A stretch of DNA of 64,000 nt from Rhabditophanes sp. KR3021 (taxonomy: Eukaryota; Nematoda; Chromadorea; Rhabditida; Alloionematidae). The DNA lies in the NCBI GenBank assembly GCA_963281155.1, contig CAUJLY010000002.1:1178001-1242000 (forward strand). Direction: 5' to 3'. A model generated the notes under the pieces. The model did not search any database. It was given only the letters and a program-made list of their open reading frames with translations, and was not told where the DNA came from. Shown here in pieces: positions 34,901 to 48,300 of the stretch; position 1 is the stretch's first letter, and each line of letters starts with the position of its first letter. A program made the position numbers and the translations under genes.

Positions 34901-37900
34901 ATGAAAATGCCAGCTATTTACCTGAAAAACAGCAGACGGACAAGCTCCAACCTTGATTCCATTCAACAGCAAAATATGTTCAGCATTGCTATTAGAAGGA
35001 TACCAAGACACACAACACGAGATTGGTGTTAAGTTATAGACACGGAGGTGTTGTACCGCAACAGTAGCTTCTAAAAAGCCAAATGATGTACCATTAACGG
35101 AGTCCCAACTTACCATTTCCAATAGTCATGGTACAAGCAGCATCCATGGAATGCCCTGCATCCGTAATGGCTCTAACCGAAATATTAGTGCTTTTTTCTA
35201 AATTCAACCCTTCAATCAAGGCTTTGCATTCATAGGTAGGGGGGACAATTGTTCGGACAGTACCATCAACGCACACATGATATTGTAAAACGGAAGCGGC
35301 ATGATCTGATGGTGCTTGCCAAGATATAAAAGCCGACTGAGCCATTTGTCTTTCGATCGTGATTTCTCTTGGAAAAGGTACTGAAAGAGGCAAAAGAATT
35401 TAGCTTTTTAATTTTATCCCCTTGCCAGTTGTTTTTGTGGGCACCACTAAGTTTCGACAAACTGAGGAATCATTAGGTTCGTTAGTGTTAAAAATCTCTC
35501 TCTTTCACAACTATTTTAATGAGGCTCAAAATGTAAGATCTAATTGGAAACTTCCGTTTCACTATCAATTTTCTCCCAATTAAGAAAAATGATCAGAAAG
35601 AGTTGGGCCTACGCAACTTTGATGAGGACAAAGTTGTTATCACCCAAACTTTCCTACTTTCAATAAGTATAATTTGATACTAGGATATCATTTTATATTT
35701 TGGTTGCTCTAATTGGCAAAGAATTACAGTACAAATAAATTTGAAAGGTGGTGGGGAGAATGATTAATTAAAAACTTACATCTCGGCTGATTAGGCTGTT
35801 TGATCTCCTGAACAGTAATCCTGCTGACATCATGCGGAGGGTAAGGGCAAATAGTATCAGGCAAAGGTGGATCCGTAGCCAGCATTCCTTGCTTTGTAAG
35901 CGACCCATAGTCAAAAGTATTCCCACTTATAGCCAAATTACTCAAACTAGCAGACAGATTATTTTGTAATTGTTGTTCGTAGTTAGGCAGAATATAGGTT
36001 CCTGAAGGTGCTTGGCAATTGGCTGGATTATTTAAATCGTGCCGGAATGCCGAATTTGTGTTGTCTTTGTAATTAGACATTGAAAAACCTCTGGCTAAGG
36101 TATTGGAAGCTGATGATATAATTGGACCAGTCATGCAAGTGTCATGATCTGAAATTATTAATTTAAATGCATACCTTGAAGAACCTATATATCAAAGGTT
36201 TCTTTTTAAAAGAACATTTTTTAATTATCAATATTAGTTATGTTTAAATTTGGGAGTGTTTTCAATGTATTTATGTTGTTATTTAATCTATGACGTTTGC
36301 TAATTATTGTTTCTCTATTTTAATTGGCCGTGCACTCAAGCTGGAATCAAACTATGAAGAAAACTGATGCTAAACACAATCTGAACAGGAGTAAAAATGA
36401 AATGTCTATAACTTTTGGTATGAAAAGCCTTAGCTATGAAGCCTCTGGGAAAGAACCACCCATTGTTGATGAAGCACCGTTGTCTGTTGGAAGAAAGGTA
36501 GTTTTAAAAGTTGATGGTAAGTAAAGCATCCTAAATAATGACCAATCTTTTAGTTCTAGGCAAGCCACCGCAACCAAGACATTCTTTTGATTTGATTCAA
36601 ACAAATAATAACTTTCTTTGGCTGAACATGAGAAGTGGTTGGAAAGAAGTCGCCCGAAAGTTGAAGCTTATGTAAATGTGATTGAAGAGGAGTTTAAGAT
36701 GACCTCTAATGTTGTGAAAAATGACAAAACAACATAATTATTCTTAATCTCCACGATTTTAATCATCAGATAGCTTATTTCCATTAAAAAATAATTTAAC
36801 AGTGTCGGATTGTCAAAAAACGTTTAAAGAATCATTGTATATTACTTTAGAAAGATTTGCATCACCGATCAACACTTCTTAGATGAATACTTAAGCAGAA
36901 AATGACTATTTTGTTGTTTAAAAATTCAAATTTATATAAAAACGATTTCGATATCGTCATCCTTGAGTTCTAGTAACGTTTAACTTAAAATGATTACAAA
37001 GATTGGTTCTATTTTTAGAATGCTTAACGACAAGGTCGCAAATTTTGCATTTTGAGTGATCACTATCTCTTTTAGTGTACTCATCGTGCATCGTGGAAAC
37101 ACCCATATTTTAGAAAAGTAAAAAATAAAAAGGCCTTAAATTAAACACCCTAGTACTACTAATAAGATAGACAATTTTATACTCAAGAGTACTTAAAATT
37201 CAAAAAATTTTATATTTTTTCGACATTGGATTATTTGGACATCCGATATCATACCATGCCACCCTATTATTTTGTTTTCTCTTTTAATTTTAATATACCT
37301 GAAAAGTCGTGAGCAATTTGAGTGTGATGGAGGGGCACGGAGATTGTAAAGGAAGGTGATTCTTTGGAGGTAAAGTCCATGTCGGTGTTTTGTGGATAAT
37401 TCGGCTGTGTTGAGTTTATATTATTATAGTTAGTTTGTCTAGTAAGTGTATTTGTGGCAGAAGACGTACTTGACATCTTTCCTCCTTCATTCAACCCAAG
37501 ATTAGAATTCATAGTATTATGTGGATATGAAGTTGAGGGTAGACCGGCCGTATTTTGTAAAAAAGATTGTGATGCCACAATAGGACTAATATATGAAGAT
37601 TGATCTAATGAAGAAGGATGATTCTAAAAAATAAAAAAATTAGTACCATAAAAAGTTACACCTCCTACCATTGATGTAATATAATTTTGTGATGAGTTGA
37701 AGTTGTTACTAGTGATGCTACTAGTATTATTATTGGCATTAGGCGTTCTATTTGAATTAGCTACTATCAAATATTCTGGAACCCGTTGGATAAAGTTACC
37801 TATAAGATAAGGACGTTAAGAGTAGAACTGGGTTTGGGATAATTCCAGTCCCAACATATTTTAAATATTTCTCCCAACAAAAAATCCAAACTTTCCCAAA

Positions 37901-40900
37901 ATTGCCCTACTCTTTCCCTAAAGTACTACAAGAGGTCTATGCATTCTCTTATTCTTTACAGAATATTGTTTATTATGATATTCATTAACTCCATTAAACT
38001 TTTTTGATACAAAAACTAGATCAGAATACGTTGGAAAGGTTAATTAATTTGACTTTGTCCTATCCCAAAATATTGCCCAGAATGGCTACACTCTAGCAAT
38101 TTTTATTCTTATCTAAACAAGCATCAATATGGAGTAGACGAAAATGCCAACCATCCACTGTAAACATTGCCATAATGTTTTTGATAGTGACGGCGTTTTA
38201 GCTGATCGTTATAGAGAAAGGAGATGTAGCCAACTATTCAATAAAGTAAAAGCCTTCAATGCTGAAGAAACTTTGAGAATATCTGCCCAATCTCCACCAA
38301 ATCAGATAACAAAAATCTTCTTTATCTTTTTTGGACCCTAGAATCTGCAACAAACCATTATCTTATTACACTTTAGGAGATTGCATTAAAGCTTCTTATT
38401 ATGTGGTCAGTCAAGAATTCGCCCTGAATTTCCAAACGCCCACTACAGAATGGCATCACATCTCAGCAGATACACAACACTAAAGTTGAAAAGGCGTGTC
38501 TTATCTAAGAAACAAATCAAAATGAAGGAGATTAAAAAAGCCAGCTTCAAAACAATCGTGGCCAAGGTTAATATAGCTTCTAAAGAATTGGCGGAGAATT
38601 TAGAATACGTCCTGATTGAGTATTTTGGTGACCAAGTCACAAATGCGAGTCATGGAAATGGGTCATTTGAAGAGATGTACATGCTCTCTCCTGCTAAAGC
38701 CCAAAAAATCGGTCATCTGATTATTCAAAGAATGTTTAACTTTAAAGGAGAGGTCTCCACTGATATTTAGTTGTGTTCTTTGTTTTAAACAAATTTTTTG
38801 ATTTCAATAATTATGATAAAGACTCACTAGGCACCAGTCCAGTCTTTCCATTTAACAATTCACCAAAGTAAAAGAGATCTTCGTCCATTTGGCCTGTGAC
38901 ACTGAAATTACATAAGAATTAAAAAGAATTACAAAAACTATTTATTTTGCTGTTGTCTCACTAACCATACATATTGACCAGGTTCCAGAGCCAACTCTAG
39001 ATGCGGATTGTCATTGGGTGAATCTCTGTAATCAAAAATATTATTTTTCTACAACTTAAAATTTTTAGTTCATTTAATGCAAAGCAGAAGATAAAATAAA
39101 TAACTTTGTGATGGTGCATATTAAATAATTCCTTATGTTAATGTCCCTTGTTTATGTAGATTCAACATTATCAGTTAGTTTTATTGCTGTTTATTCAATA
39201 AACGCTTCCATTCTTTTATCTACGCCTTACAAATCATCACTATGTTTAACACAACTAACTATTATTATCTTTAACTATCACTTGCAATCATAAGCAACTG
39301 CCAAAGTGATACACTTCCAACATCGTTGTGCAAGTTTGAAAGCCGTTCCGAAAGTAACCTACCATCAACTCCTCATCATATATTTTATTATCATTGTTTA
39401 TTTACCTTGAATGTTATCTTTACTTTTACTCGTGCCTAATTTTAATTATTATAAAAGGAAATAAGCGTAAAATAGTCATTTTCGTTAGAGATCCATATAA
39501 ATCGGATCTGAGACACGTTTTGGAAAGGTCTCAGGGTGCTAAAAAACCCAAATTTTTTGTTGGACTATTTTTTCAATGTCTACGAGTAGGGTCATGAAAG
39601 ATCAAAAATTTAAAACCGTCGTATGACAATGGTATGATAGTCATTCGAAAGAAGATCAAAAATAAGGTAGATTATCTTAGAAACATTTTGGTTTTTCTCA
39701 TTATGGTTCCTAAAACGACCGGCTCTTTTCAGCATGGAAAAGCGAATATAAAAGTATAATGCAAATCTTTTTCAGAAGCCGATGTACCATATGATGAGCA
39801 ACAATTTTTTTTGAAAAATAAGGGGAAATCAAAGAGTTGACATGCTCAAAGTTATACTCATTAGAAAGAGCATTAAAAACTGTAATAAAGCGACGAAGCC
39901 GCATATTCGACTAGTTTCATAAAAAAACCTTTAACAATTTGTAAGAATTGTGCAATCGACTATCCTGTTCGAACAGTTTTTTGCAATCTTATTAAATTAC
40001 CATGTGAGTAAAGAAACTTTTTTACAGGGTGATCGAATGATTATACTTTGGTCATTTTCATCTATTTGTGCAATCATCACCGAAATGATACTATAAATTT
40101 AGTGTGTACTTATAAATTCTCCCTCAAACAATTAATTTTGTATCTCAAATACCACCTTTGAAGTTTAAGCCCCCATGAAACTCACCTTAAAGGGATATAT
40201 TGAAAGAGTGCACGAAATACCCTAAAAATAACCACATTAAAAAAAAATGAACCCAACAAAACAAAAAAAATGAACGGAACATTAAATTAAACTTTATTAA
40301 TGCTATCATCCACAAACAATAAAGCAACCCATATGATGTCATTTAATTGACATAAAAAAGCATCCAAAAATACTTTCTCTCCAATTAACAATAATAGAAT
40401 TGTCAATTTAAGTTAGTTATAAAATAAGAACATTGCCTAAATTTGTAAGAACAGTTGTTAGGAATATATTTTTTATTATTGAAAGTCCATGTCTTGTACT
40501 TATTGGGGTTAAAATTCATTGTGGAGAGTATTTTAGTATGAACGAATTGTAGAAGTAAAAGTTGTGTTTGTATGTGAATGTTTTGCCCTCTCCTAGCATC
40601 TCCTTCACCCACCCAAAAAAGGCCATTACATATATTTCAGGGACTATAGATATAGTAAAGAAAGAATTAGAATGGTTAAATTTGTCACTCACTCACTTAT
40701 ACTCAGTACATCTACAAAAAGTCTACACAGGCAAAAGTATATACTATATATGGATGGATATTATTTGGCATACACGCACCATCTACACACCAATCGACAT
40801 ACAACTTCGAGTTACTTTCGAGATCTTAGTGGAGAGCATGATACTTATATGGACAAGAGTACACCAACCAATCCTATACCTTCCTTCTTATGCAATTAAT

Positions 40901-41531
40901 TGAGGTAAAAAGTCAGGTAAAAGACAGATATCCGTGTCTAGATGTAATAAATAATATTATTATTTCGTTGATACAACACAAACTACTTTCATTATTTGTT
41001 CGCGGTAAAAGAAAACTTATCTAAACTATATCCAAGCTATGTCCAAACAATAGCCTCAAAGTTAACTTCCAAGTTTATTAAATAAAAAAGTGGTGCCACC
41101 ACATCTCCTAACTCAATCCCAATTTATTGATGTAAACATTAGGTCTCAAATTTAATCTGTGCCATCATTGGGGGTGTACTTTTTTAGTCAATATAGGACG
41201 TTTAATATAAGTTAGGCCATATGTTGTCATTAAAATAACTCACTCTAGTCAACTATAATTGACTGTCATCAAGCACCCCTTTGAGCTTCTTAGCAATGTT
41301 GGATAAAATTAATTGGTAGGTGACACATGAATAGAGTAGCGTAGAGAAATATTGGGAAATGGGTTGCTTTACCATTCCAAATTTGTAATGAATTACATAC
41401 CTTGTATCGGGATTTCGTTTGATCTTCTGAAGCAAGACATCTCCCGGAAAAGGTGTCTCAAGATGGGATAAAGCAGAGGTGTCTTGCGCCATTTGCCTCG
41501 GCGAGATGTGGCCATTCAGGCAATAAGACAT
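28968..41531 (-). CDS. RIMBP: RIM-binding protein (SH3 - three FN3 - two SH3)
   Basis: Thirteen exons: 41531-41401, 39025-38966, 38901-38828, 37799-37669, 37623-37299, 36148-35780, 35380-35114, 35070-34922, 33902-33779, 32724-32548, 31804-31065, 31022-30298, 30198-28968. They total exactly 1501 codons. SH3-I (residues about 32-95) has GQMDEDLFYFGELLNGKTGL then VPSNF. Three FN3 domains lie at about 366-640. SH3-II (995-1058) has ALYDFNHHMSPNPNAVNEEL and GLVPGN; SH3-III (1290-1350) has DVDEDGFYYGELNNVRGLVP. This order is diagnostic of RIM-binding proteins, which tether voltage-gated calcium channels to RIM at presynaptic active zones. The tail is Ser/Lys-rich. The first exon may extend upstream. 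Introns range from 42 to 2375 bp; three of the long ones hold antisense gene relics. Confidence 0.9.
36324..36738 (+). pseudogene. Unrecognised gene relic nested antisense in RIMBP intron 5
   Basis: It lies inside the 1150 bp intron 36149-37298. A plus-strand frame from an in-frame ATG near 36351 reads KKTDAKHNLNRSKNEMSI then DEAPLSVGRKVVLKVD. A possible 37 bp intron (36517-36553) leads to LGKPPQPRHSFDLIQTNNN. The coding signal then moves one frame to AEHEKWLERSRPKVEAYVNV and IEEEFKMTSNVVKNDKTT, with a stop near 36736. The frame change without intron ends suggests a pseudogene. No family recognised. Composition is clearly protein-like, unlike the surrounding intron. Confidence 0.42.
38144..38770 (+). 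pseudogene. Zinc-finger-like gene relic nested in RIMBP intron 3 (RERRC family, copy B)
   Basis: It lies inside the 1028 bp intron 37800-38827, antisense to RIMBP. ATG 38144 opens MPTIHCKHCHNVFDSDGVL followed by ADRYRERRCSQLFNKVKAFN. Cysteines fall at 38159-38161, 38168-38170 and 38225-38227, the same spacing as copy A at 23730-23798. The histidine position of copy A is Arg here, so metal binding is doubtful. Downstream pieces in other frames (LGDCIKASYYVVSQEFALNF, then TPTTEWHHIS) precede a last open frame of 106 codons (38450-38770) with KKASFKTIVAKVNIASKELA and EYVLIEYFGDQVTN. Stops and frame changes between the pieces indicate decay, though the last frame alone could still be expressed. 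Confidence 0.55.
39456..40018 (+). pseudogene. Gene relic in RIMBP intron 1, possibly a GlcNAc-transferase
   Basis: It lies antisense inside the 2375 bp intron 39026-41400. The first segment reads KIVIFVRDPYKSDLRHVLER then AKKPKFFVGLFFQ. This follows the pattern FVS..SYRDP..L..L...A..P....G...Q that opens Skp1-type GlcNAc-transferases (Pfam GlcNAc, PF11397). About 95 codons later EADVPYDEQQFFLKNKG recalls the VPYDP...F.GEE block of the same family. Between and after these are stops and frame changes; a last piece ends CNLIKLPCE. Order fits but spacing is shorter than usual. The identification rests on motif memory and is tentative; relic status is better supported. Confidence 0.35.
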
Positions 41532-44500
41532 TGCCTTCCAGGCCTAAGGTCTGGCGCAACCCGACCAATTGACCTGGATGGTGGCAGTAGCTTTAATGGT
41601 TGTTGGATTGGTTTGTGCCAGTTGATTGATCGTGATTTTGATGATCTGTGGGAGAAGGCTCGTCCATTCGTGTGATTTGTAATGGCAGGAAGGTGAGGAT
41701 GGAGAGGTGATTCATCCACGTTAAGCCTTTTGTTTTTGGGTTGAGATGATTCTTTTATTTATGGTAATTTTTGCTTCAACAAAAAGGAGAATAATGGTTT
41801 GAGGGTGTATATTTGTTTGTTGTCTATATATTATATTTTTGTTGTTTATACAAAAAATATCAACTTGTTCTCTATATTTGTAAATATAAGTGTGTGTATA
41901 AAAATGTGTAGGGGTCTTGGTAGTATGTATGTAATATATTTGTATGTATATTTATATATTTTGTAGTATATAAATATATTTTTGCCAAAGCCGCAACCAC
42001 AAATATATTTGTATGTATTCAAATTTTGTTCTTTTTTTGATGGTGGTGCTATGTTTTGTTCCTCTTGAGTTGGTGTGATTAGATGGCAATAGAGAGAGAG
42101 ACCTCCAAAAAAAGAAAGGGCACAAAAGTTGAAGGCTAATATACTGAAAATTTATATATATAGTTGACATGTATAAAAGACACCGTTTATATACTTTTTC
42201 CTCGAACAACAAAAAAAGACATACGAATTGCGATAAAGCGTGGACAAGACTTTGTCTGCGAGACAGAGAGAAATGACGTGCTAGTTATATAAAATGAAAC
42301 TATTCTAAATATCAGAAGTAACTTGAAGTGAAGAATTAAAAATGATTTGAAAAGAGAATTTGGAAAAATTTAAAAAAAAGAAAATTGGAATACAAATTGA
42401 TACAAAAAGCGAAGTTTGGAGTGGGTGTATATTTCAAAGAAATGTAACGTATCCCACCAAAAGTCTAACATTAAGTCTCCATATCAAATAAAGCGCATAT
42501 CATAATAATAACTAATATAATACCAAAGGTAATATGTAGTAATAGGATGAATAAGTAGTATATATTTATGTATAAATAGAAATCCAACTAATAAAATGGA
42601 TAAAGTCAAAAACTAAGCTCCAAAATATAAGTGTATCGAATGACCACTAATTGTACATAGCTAAATGCATATCCATGAACAAAAAAATAAATAATAGCTT
42701 TGTCTTTTTAAATAAAAAATCACTAAAAATGGAAATATGGGATATAGGCTGATGAATACACACAAACACCAATATATCACTCCCCAATTTCATACATATT
42801 GCCTGGACATAAGTTATTAAGATTAAAAAAATATTACAATATTTAGCAAAATTGTTTGGTGTCTATTCACTTGGATATATATTTATTACTATATATTATT
42901 ACATATTAATGGCAATTGAATTGTGTGTATGGATAGCAATAATAATAGAATGATAATTGAATGTATTTTTGGATGTTGCTTTTTTCGAATATGTCCTCTT
43001 TACAATAAAAAATAATTCATAAACTTTAAACAACAATTTATATAATTTAAAACAATAATTTATATAATTTTAAACAACAATTTATATAATTTTTTGTTGA
43101 ATGTAGTTTTAAAGAATGTATTTTTATATTGCTAATATACTATTCAATATATTGTATTAAAAGTTTTTGTTGTTTTTATCAAAATATATGGGAATATTTA
43201 AACCTATTCAACATTTATATACCACCCTCACTCTTGACCACATTTGAAAGGCATAATCAAAAAGATAATAATAATAACAACAACAACATCATACTAAACA
43301 CCACCATTTTAATTCCTTATCTTTCGACTGAGTAGAGGTTTTGAAGATAAATAAAACATTAAAAAGTATGTGTTGTAGGAATATACAAGGAAAAAGTTGT
43401 TGGTTAGGGTAATAACTTTTGAAAGAATGGCATCGTGAATAATGGAAGAGTATGGTACCAAAAAAAGAAGAAATATATGTAGATGAGACAATTTTTTCTT
43501 TTCAAATGAAAGTAAATATGAGGCTTTCTCTCTTTTTGACCCAGAAGAAGTATATTAAGAAGAAGGCATCTGAATATGCTTCACTTTTTTTTGTTTCACT
43601 TTATTTGATTAGAAGAATAGATTGTTGTGGGGGGTGAATTAATAGGTAAAAATATTGTAATAGAAATATAAGTTTATAAAGGAGTAGTAGTTTCATGGAA
43701 TATATATGCCATTTTTGACTTTATTTTCAATTAACTTTATTATTTTTGATGAACTATTAAAAGGCACACTCACACAAAATACTATATTTTGCAAAATTTA
43801 TTATTGTGAAGTGAGATGGCGGTGGTTGTTGATTAAATAATTGGAAATGGCAAGAAAAAAGGAGAATTTAATGAGCACAAATAAATACATTATGAGTGTG
43901 TATGAAATTATATGTAGAAGATGATATGTACTATATATCCAGAAGGATATAAAATATAAAGTTATAATGTAGTAGTATAGGAGACACTATTACTCGTGTA
44001 TTTTATTTTTTTAATATGTGGAATGAATAAAATATGATACAAAATCGACGTTTGACTTCTTTTAGGACACAGCCGGCCTTGTCGTCTTGGCTTGTCCTCA
44101 ATTTTTGGCCTAAATATTCATCCTTTTAAGGGAAAGAATCGGCAACATCAAAAAAGAGGCATATACTCTTATGAATATTAAAGTAACCAAAAAAGGGTAA
44201 CTATTTAAAAAATGTTGCTACATATTAATATTGTACTACAAAAAAGGGCTAACACACATTTTTTGCCAAAACATGCCTCATCCCATTCATTGCCCTATCA
44301 TGATGTAAAAATAATTCTACTTTTCTTAGCAAACATAAAACACCACACGAGAAGTGTGTAGGGTCTCTTCTCCTTTCCACCCTTCAAAAAGAGATCCACA
44401 ACCTACGAGCTATTAATTCTTTTTAGTTCTCGCCTTTTTATATGAATACAAGGATGTATATATCTCAACACCATATAAATACAACCACCATATCTATCTT

Positions 44501-45311
44501 GTCTTCTTTTTTGTCTATTTGGAAAAGACTTTTTATATATTTTACTTGATAATACACATAAAAAGACTAATATTTAAATGGTTTTGGACTTGCCACAGAG
44601 GAGGTCTTCTTCACCACTACTACTACCCCTCAACCAAACAGGCCCAAATGAAGAGAAGAGCTATAACCACACCGTCCTAAACCTTATCTCCTAATCATTC
44701 ATCTCCTAAAAGGTTCCCCTCAACTTATCCCAAAACAAAACTTATTCCCACTACAATACACCTCTAGCCTATTGATTTTCGATTGTTTCATCCAAAACAA
44801 AAACCTCATATTAAAAAAAACAAAATAATGGTAAAAATTAATTATATTTCAAACAAAAACAAAACAAAAGGCTTAAACTTTTTGAGAACACCATATCAAC
44901 GTTTGCTTTTTTTGTGGTTTAAATGGTTGGGGAATTGGTGGAGGGGAGAAACATGGATTGACAGTGGTGTTGATTTATGATTTAAGCCTTGAGTCTAAAA
45001 TGATGGCATGAAAATGTGTCAACAATTGGGTGGAGTAGTCACTTTTGGGTTTAGGTAAAAGAAAGGGGCAGAGTTTTGGAATTCATTTTCGAATAAAATA
45101 ACGCTAAAATGAGGATTCTCTTTGAGTTCATCGTATATGAGGTTAATTTATAAATTGAATATGCCATGTTCTATCAAATATTAAGGCTCAATTTAGAAGA
45201 ATTTAGTAAGAAAATTGACGTTTTTGATATAAAACAAATTTATTTTATGTACAATCACTTTAAAAATTAATAAATATTAACAATATTTAAATCACTGGTG
45301 TAAAGAAAGGT
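41532..45311. other. 3.8 kb spacer between RIMBP and Toll
   Basis: AT-rich with simple-sequence runs (TATA-type near 41930-41980, AATAAC/AACAAC near 43268-43290) and a three-copy 25 bp repeat near 43028-43093. A minus-strand frame at 41516-41719 adjoins the first RIMBP exon and might contain an upstream exon, but no splice joins it convincingly. No other gene seen. Confidence 0.5.
43028..43093. repeat. Short tandem repeat, three copies of about 24 bp
   Basis: The unit is aacaacaatttatataattt with small differences between copies. Noncoding and AT-rich; probably a slippage product. Confidence 0.7.
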
Positions 45312-48300
45312 TTAAAGGAAACGGCTGGGTACGATAGCTGTGGTTGAGTTGGTGGTTCCGTAAAGATCTGAGTAGTGTTGGGAGCTAGAAGTGTCTGACA
45401 GAGGCGTTGGTGAAGTCATGCGACAGAAGCCAGAACGCAGGGGAAGCGCTGATTTGAATAGATTCCAGAACAAAGGATCGTTGATGCGAATATAGGTTGA
45501 CCGTCTCAATATTTGGCCTAATTCATCATCTAATTCATTGAGAAGGATGTCTTCGTCCAATATAGCTATAACCCGCTTTGATTTGTTAAGAGTTTGTGTC
45601 ACATACAACTGGTGGGAAGTCTTGATCTGCAACATTTTCCATTCATTAGCCAAGAAAGCTTTGGTAATCAAAAGAACCAAAGTCTGGCTGCATTCTAACA
45701 AGTTATTCAACTCGTCGTTGACTTGATGGACCAAAGAATTGAATCTGGGTCCGTCTCGGTGCAGCAATGCCATCGTATACTCGTCATCTTCTAGTGGGCC
45801 ACACAGTTTTTTAAGAACAGTTTGTTCGTCATTTTTGGCATAACTGACAAATATGTCAAAATTGAGGAGGCCTTGTGCTTGAGACCACAACAATGTTGAT
45901 GGAGGTAATGGGGAACATCCTGATTGAGGAGAATTAGTTGAGCAATTCATTGAACAAACCCCTTTTTTGTACCCTTTTTGAGTATGTGCTCTTTGAGACT
46001 TGGTGCAGAGTGAGTAGCACATGCAACACACCGAGATTGTTATGCCTGCACCCAGTATTACCAAGACTACCACCAATAGTTGTGAATCGAAAACGAATAT
46101 CCCACCAAAGAAGCCTACTGGATGAGTTACGCAAATCGATTTATTCGCTTCAGTCATAAATTTGAGCATTGATATTTCATACAAATGCGAACCGCTATTC
46201 GGTTGGTAACTTGAGAGAATGGTCGTATCATTGGTCTTAAATGCATTTGTAACGTTTTCAACACAATTTACTGCCTCGTGATCTGAGACAAATAACTGGT
46301 TTGCTAGGAGCCAATATTGCATTTGGAATCTGTCGTGACAGTCGCATCTGAACTCATTTCCGGAGATGGAGGTGCGTTGGAGACGGTTTGACATGACTAG
46401 ATCATTTAGGATGATTGGAAGATGTGTTAACTTGTTGTGTTCCAGAGACAATTCATTCAGACTGGGTAAAGTAGACCCTAATTTAGGGTCGATTCTCTCT
46501 AATTTGTTATTAGCTAAAATCAATTGTTTCAACTTATGTGCTTTTGGAATAACTTCGGAGTCAAAATCTTCTAACCAGTTATTTGACAGGTCAAGTGTTT
46601 CTAAATTCATCAATGTATTAAAAGCATTTTTCTCAATTTTCTTAACGCCAGAGTCTGTAATTGATAGAGACTTTAATCTCAACCTGGCCAAAAAGTCATG
46701 ACTCCTAATAACTGGCAACATCATATTCTTAAGATAAACATGAGTAGCATGCATTGGAACATCTCTAGGTGTGAAACCACGCAATCTCGAATCATTAGTA
46801 GCTTTGCATGTGACTACATTAGTCGAATAATCATTCGAATGGAAGCATTGACAGCCATCGGGACATTTAGAGTGACAATCGCAATTTCCGTAGTCGCAGC
46901 ATACGCAATTAGCGCCACACGAAGCCTGGTATTGACAAAGTAAGTCTTCAGGCCTGATATGCTTAAGGAGAATTGAATGGGAAGTAGGTCCTGAGAAACA
47001 TGCTGCCACATCCGCATCCATTATCCTTATTTGGATGGATTGTTGGATGTAATAAAGATTTGTATCAATGCCTTCAGGAACTTCTATCAAATATTTCAAC
47101 ATCCAATCTTCTTTGCAACTACATTTCAACGGATTTTCAGCCAAGTAAAGTTTTAAAGAACCTAACATATGTTGTCTGTTGTCCTCTTCAGTTCCAAGAA
47201 AAGCACTTTCCTCAATTTCACTTATTTGATTTCCTCTTAAATCTAGATGCTTGAGGGCAGGTAACTTAACAAAAGTATTAGGTTGGATAAATTTAATAAG
47301 ATTCTTTCCTAGATTCAAATATTCAACATTATTAGGAATAGATTGCGAATTAATACCAAGTAGTCTATTATTCATCAAATTTAGCCTTTTTATTCCATAC
47401 TTTTGGTGTTTCAAAGTCGATATCATAACAACCCTATTCGAAGAAACATCCAATTCAATCAAATTCACTCCAACCTCATGCCAATTCAAACTTTCCAGCA
47501 AATTATTCGAAAAATTGAAGACCTTCAAAGACTTGATGCCTTCAATCGCACCCCCATCCTCCCCAAACCCAACTAGATGATTGCCAGACAAGTCAAGAAA
47601 AGTTAATTGATTGTTTCCATTAAAGGCATCCTTTACAATGCTGATAATACGATTATTGGCAAGACAAAGTCTTTTTAATTTTGAACAGTCCGAATACACA
47701 AAGGAGTCAATTGAGGAAAGTCTATTTCCAGATACATCCAAATGACTTAATAAAGAGAGCTTGGAAAGTGTGAAGGGACGGATGGTGCTAATTTCATTGC
47801 CGCCCACTTTAATTTGCTTGATTTTTGAGAGAGGGGTGATAGCTAGTGGAAAGTCTAGCAATAGGTTGTTCGTTAGGTCCAGGCTTGTTAGTGAGTTGGC
47901 TTGAGCTTCGAAAAATTCCAGTTCAATTTTGTGGATGGTGTTGTTTGATAGGTTGAAGTCTTCGAGATGCGTTAATTTGGAAATTGGATTTCCTTTCAGT
48001 TCCTCTATTTTGTTTTGGGAAAGGTCAATCTAAAATTTGTTAATTAGGAATGTTGAAATTGGACAACAGGATACCATTGTACAGAAATGAATAACCCTAA
48101 TTAAGCATACTCATATTCCATCCCACCAATTAAAAAGTTTACTCAAATTAATAAAACTTACACTTTGTACCCTACTCATATTTCCAAAGCTATTTAATAC
48201 ACGAATGTTATTTCTTGCCAAATCAAGCATCTGAATAGCTCCGAAAGATTCAGCGAACATTTCAAATGGAATTTTGTTGAACTTATTTCCACTGATATCC

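Noticed and set aside
41516..41719. Possible extra first exon of RIMBP (67-codon frame)
   Set aside because: No splice donor or acceptor joins it in frame to the exon beginning at 41531, and its text is not SH3-like.
43129..43637. Several short open frames between RIMBP and Toll
   Set aside because: Tyr/Ile/Phe/Lys-rich translations typical of random AT-rich DNA.
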